The translations under genes were made by a program, and so were the position numbers. From an uncultured Blautia sp. (lineage in GTDB: Bacteria > Bacillota > Clostridia > Lachnospirales > Lachnospiraceae), in assembly GCA_934373235.1 (NCBI GenBank), contig CAKROW010000104.1, forward strand, positions 1 through 7,214: a stretch of DNA of 7,214 bases, given 5' to 3'. Below, one piece after another: positions 5,574 to 7,214 of this stretch. Position 1 is the first letter of the stretch. Every line of letters starts with the position of its first letter. The notes under the pieces are model-generated. The model was not told the DNA's origin, did not search any database, and was given only the letters and a program-made list of their open reading frames with translations.

Positions 5574-5796
5574 ATAGTATGTCAATCTTGTGCTGTTAAT
5601 GGTATTTGGTATTGGATCGTATTGAAAGGTACAAAATGCTATTAAGATCATGTTTGACAAAACGAGAGTTTTGATACCATTTTTCGCAGCTTTTCACACA
5701 AGAATTGGCTTACAAATATAAACATTTTTAATGTTTCACTGAATTTCTCGCTTTCAAGTTATTTGTGAAACATTACTGATTTCGGAAAGGGACAGA
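5574..5796 (+). promoter_or_regulatory. Long AT-rich leader with competing hairpins
   Basis: This accounts for most of the 366-base gene-free stretch between 5431 and 5796. Several inverted repeats are present. AATGGTAT (5598-5605) pairs with ATACCATT (5674-5681). CAAAAC (5658-5663) pairs with GTTTTG (5668-5673) around a GAGA tetraloop. AAACATT (5720-5726) pairs with AATGTTT (5730-5736). TAATGTTTCAC (5729-5739) pairs with GTGAAACATTA (5765-5775). The last two share one arm and cannot form together. The loop of the last (CTTTC, 5751-5755) could also pair with GAAAG (5785-5789) at the ribosome binding site. I recognise no known riboswitch class and no B12 box or T-box. The complementarities are direct observation; a regulatory role is inference. 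Confidence 0.4.
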
Positions 5797-7214
5797 ATGA
5801 GAAATTTAGCACTAAGTGATGAAATTTTACTTCAAGTTGACAAAGCCGCCCGCTATATCGGTGGCGAAGTCAACTCTGTAATGAAAAATAAGAACAACGT
5901 AGATATCCGATTTGCCATGTGCTTCCCGGATGTTTATGAGATCGGCATGTCAAACCTTGGCATGATGATCCTCTACAACATGTTCAACCAACGTGAGGAC
6001 GTATGGTGTGAACGTCTTTTTTCTCCTTGGCCGGATCTGGATAAGGTAATGAGGGAACAGCAGATTCCGTTATTTGCACTGGAGTCCCAGGAGCCGATCC
6101 GTGATTTTGATTTTCTTGGTATTACACTCGGTTATGAAATGTGTTATACCAATATCCTCCAGGTACTGGATCTCAGTGGTATTCCACTGAAAAGTACGGA
6201 CCGTGGCGAAGATTTCCCCATCGTGATCGGTGGTGGTGCCTGTGCATATAATCCGGAACCGCTGGCTCCGTTTTTTGACCTGTTTTATATTGGAGAGGGT
6301 GAGACTGTTTACGATGCCCTTTTTGATGCGTACAAGGCTAATAAGAAGGCGGGCGGCAGCAGGAGAGATTTTCTTCTGGCAGCATCCGGGATCCCTGGAA
6401 TTTATGTTCCTTCTCTCTATGAAGTTACCTATAAAGAAGATGGTACGATCGCATCTTTTGTACCAACTGAAGATGGTGTTCCGGAAAAAGTACAGAAACA
6501 GTTGATCGTAGATATGGAAAAAGAATATCGTGCAGTGGAGGCACCGGTCGTTCCACACATTAAAGCTACACAGGACCGTGTTACTCTTGAAATCCAACGA
6601 GGATGCATCCGTGGATGTCGTTTCTGCCAGGCCGGAATGATCTACCGTCCTACCCGTGAACGTGATGTTGAAACGCTGAAAGAATCCGCACGGATCATGC
6701 TGAAAAATACAGGACACGAAGAGATTTCCCTCAGCTCTTTAAGCTCCAGCGACTATTCACAACTGAAAGAACTGGTGAATTTCCTGATCCAGGAGTTCCA
6801 TGGAAAAGCGATCAATATCTCTCTTCCATCTCTCAGAATCGATGCTTTTGCGCTGGATGTTATGAGCAAAGTGCAGGATGTAAAGAAAAGCAGCCTGACC
6901 TTTGCGCCGGAGGCAGGATCTCAGCGCCTTCGTGACGTTATCAACAAAGGTCTGACAGAGGAAGTGATCCTCCATGGTGCCGGCGAGGCATTCAAAGGCG
7001 GCTGGAATCAGGTAAAACTTTACTTTATGCTTGGTCTTCCCACAGAAACAGAAGACGATATGAAGGGAATCGCACATCTGGCCCAGAAGATTGCGGAGAC
7101 CTATTATGAAGTGGTTCCGAAAGAACAGAGGAAGGGCAAAGTACAGATCAATGTCAGCACTTCCTTCTTTGTGCCGAAACCCTTTACGCCATTCCAGTGG
7201 GCACCAATGTATAC
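5797..7214 (+). CDS. TIGR03960-type radical SAM protein with B12-binding-like N-terminus (3' truncated)
   Basis: The frame is open from ATG 5797 to the right edge, giving 472 full codons; the family is usually about 600 residues or slightly more, so the C-terminus lies outside. Residues ~1-230 resemble the Rossmann-like B12-binding-type region (CFPDVYEIGMSNLGM at 42-56, IVIGGGACAYNPEPLAPFFD, FYIGEGE). The radical SAM cluster CIRGCRFC follows, with Cys270, Cys274 and Cys277 to hold the 4Fe-4S cluster, then EISLSSLSSSDYS, SLPSLRIDAF, FAPEAGSQRLR and YFMLGLPTETEDD, all typical of the MiaB-like core. The substrate of this subfamily is not established. Relatives commonly sit upstream of a DUF2344 protein, ribonuclease G and rplU-rpmA, suggesting a role linked to RNA or ribosome function; those genes would lie beyond the window. 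AAAGGGA (5786-5792) is the ribosome binding site. Confidence 0.94.
   Translation, partial: MRNLALSDEILLQVDKAARYIGGEVNSVMKNKNNVDIRFAMCFPDVYEIGMSNLGMMILYNMFNQREDVWCERLFSPWPDLDKVMREQQIPLFALESQEPIRDFDFLGITLGYEMCYTNILQVLDLSGIPLKSTDRGEDFPIVIGGGACAYNPEPLAPFFDLFYIGEGETVYDALFDAYKANKKAGGSRRDFLLAASGIPGIYVPSLYEVTYKEDGTIASFVPTEDGVPEKVQKQLIVDMEKEYRAVEAPVVPHIKATQDRVTLEIQRGCIRGCRFCQAGMIYRPTRERDVETLKESARIMLKNTGHEEISLSSLSSSDYSQLKELVNFLIQEFHGKAINISLPSLRIDAFALDVMSKVQDVKKSSLTFAPEAGSQRLRDVINKGLTEEVILHGAGEAFKGGWNQVKLYFMLGLPTETEDDMKGIAHLAQKIAETYYEVVPKEQRKGKVQINVSTSFFVPKPFTPFQWAPMY

Noticed and set aside
5579..5599. Six-codon leader peptide MSILCC at the start of the radical SAM leader
   Set aside because: Its ATG would lie only about 5 bases from the predicted transcript start with no usable ribosome binding site, and it is far from the competing hairpins. 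The tandem Cys codons are probably chance.
5654..5680. Second promoter with a perfect TTGACA
   Set aside because: No acceptable -10 element occurs 16-18 bases downstream; the nearest candidates are mis-spaced.
6070..7077. Two minus-strand open frames opposite the radical SAM gene
   Set aside because: The plus-strand frame is open throughout and carries the CxxxCxxC cluster and other family motifs, so the reverse frames are shadows.

Overview
The window looks like chromosome of a spore-forming, Gram-positive anaerobe of the Clostridia, most plausibly Lachnospiraceae. This is inferred from moderate base composition, strong GGAGG-type ribosome binding sites, SigA-type promoters and the gene families present. 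No species can be named from the sequence. Every gene I can support is on the + strand.

Region 1 (1-2345) holds a two-gene ABC exporter operon. The first subunit is cut by the left window edge inside its Walker A motif. The second is a complete 571-residue membrane/ATPase subunit with a CydC-like membrane domain. The two genes overlap by 4 bases (ATGA), which fits a heterodimeric exporter made by coupled translation.

Region 2 (2346-3498) starts with a good extended -10 promoter. It then carries a short bacterial PH-domain protein and, 17 bases on, a stand-alone LUD-domain protein (LutC/YkgG-like) with a C-terminal cysteine cluster.

Region 3 (3499-5513) is the most interesting part. A family 2 glycosyltransferase with a TPR-like helical tail is followed by a collagen-like protein. 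The latter has a basic, cysteine-rich head, 37 uninterrupted Gly-X-Y triplets rich in Gly-X-Thr, and a short C-terminal tail. The pairing resembles the exosporium glycoprotein plus dedicated glycosyltransferase arrangement known from other spore formers (BclA-type proteins; SgtA next to bclA3 in Clostridioides difficile). Both genes have sequences upstream that resemble mother-cell SigmaK promoters. A rho-independent-like hairpin closes the unit.

Region 4 (5514-7214) has a near-consensus SigA promoter (TTGAAA, 17 bases, TATAAT), then an AT-rich leader of about 220 bases with several inverted repeats, two of them mutually exclusive. The leader precedes a TIGR03960-type radical SAM protein that runs off the right edge. 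In related genomes this gene usually heads a conserved cluster with a DUF2344 protein, ribonuclease G and ribosomal protein L21/L27 genes, none of which is visible here.

The best candidates for follow-up are the collagen/glycosyltransferase module with its sporulation-type promoters and repeat polymorphism potential, and the undescribed structured leader of the radical SAM gene.
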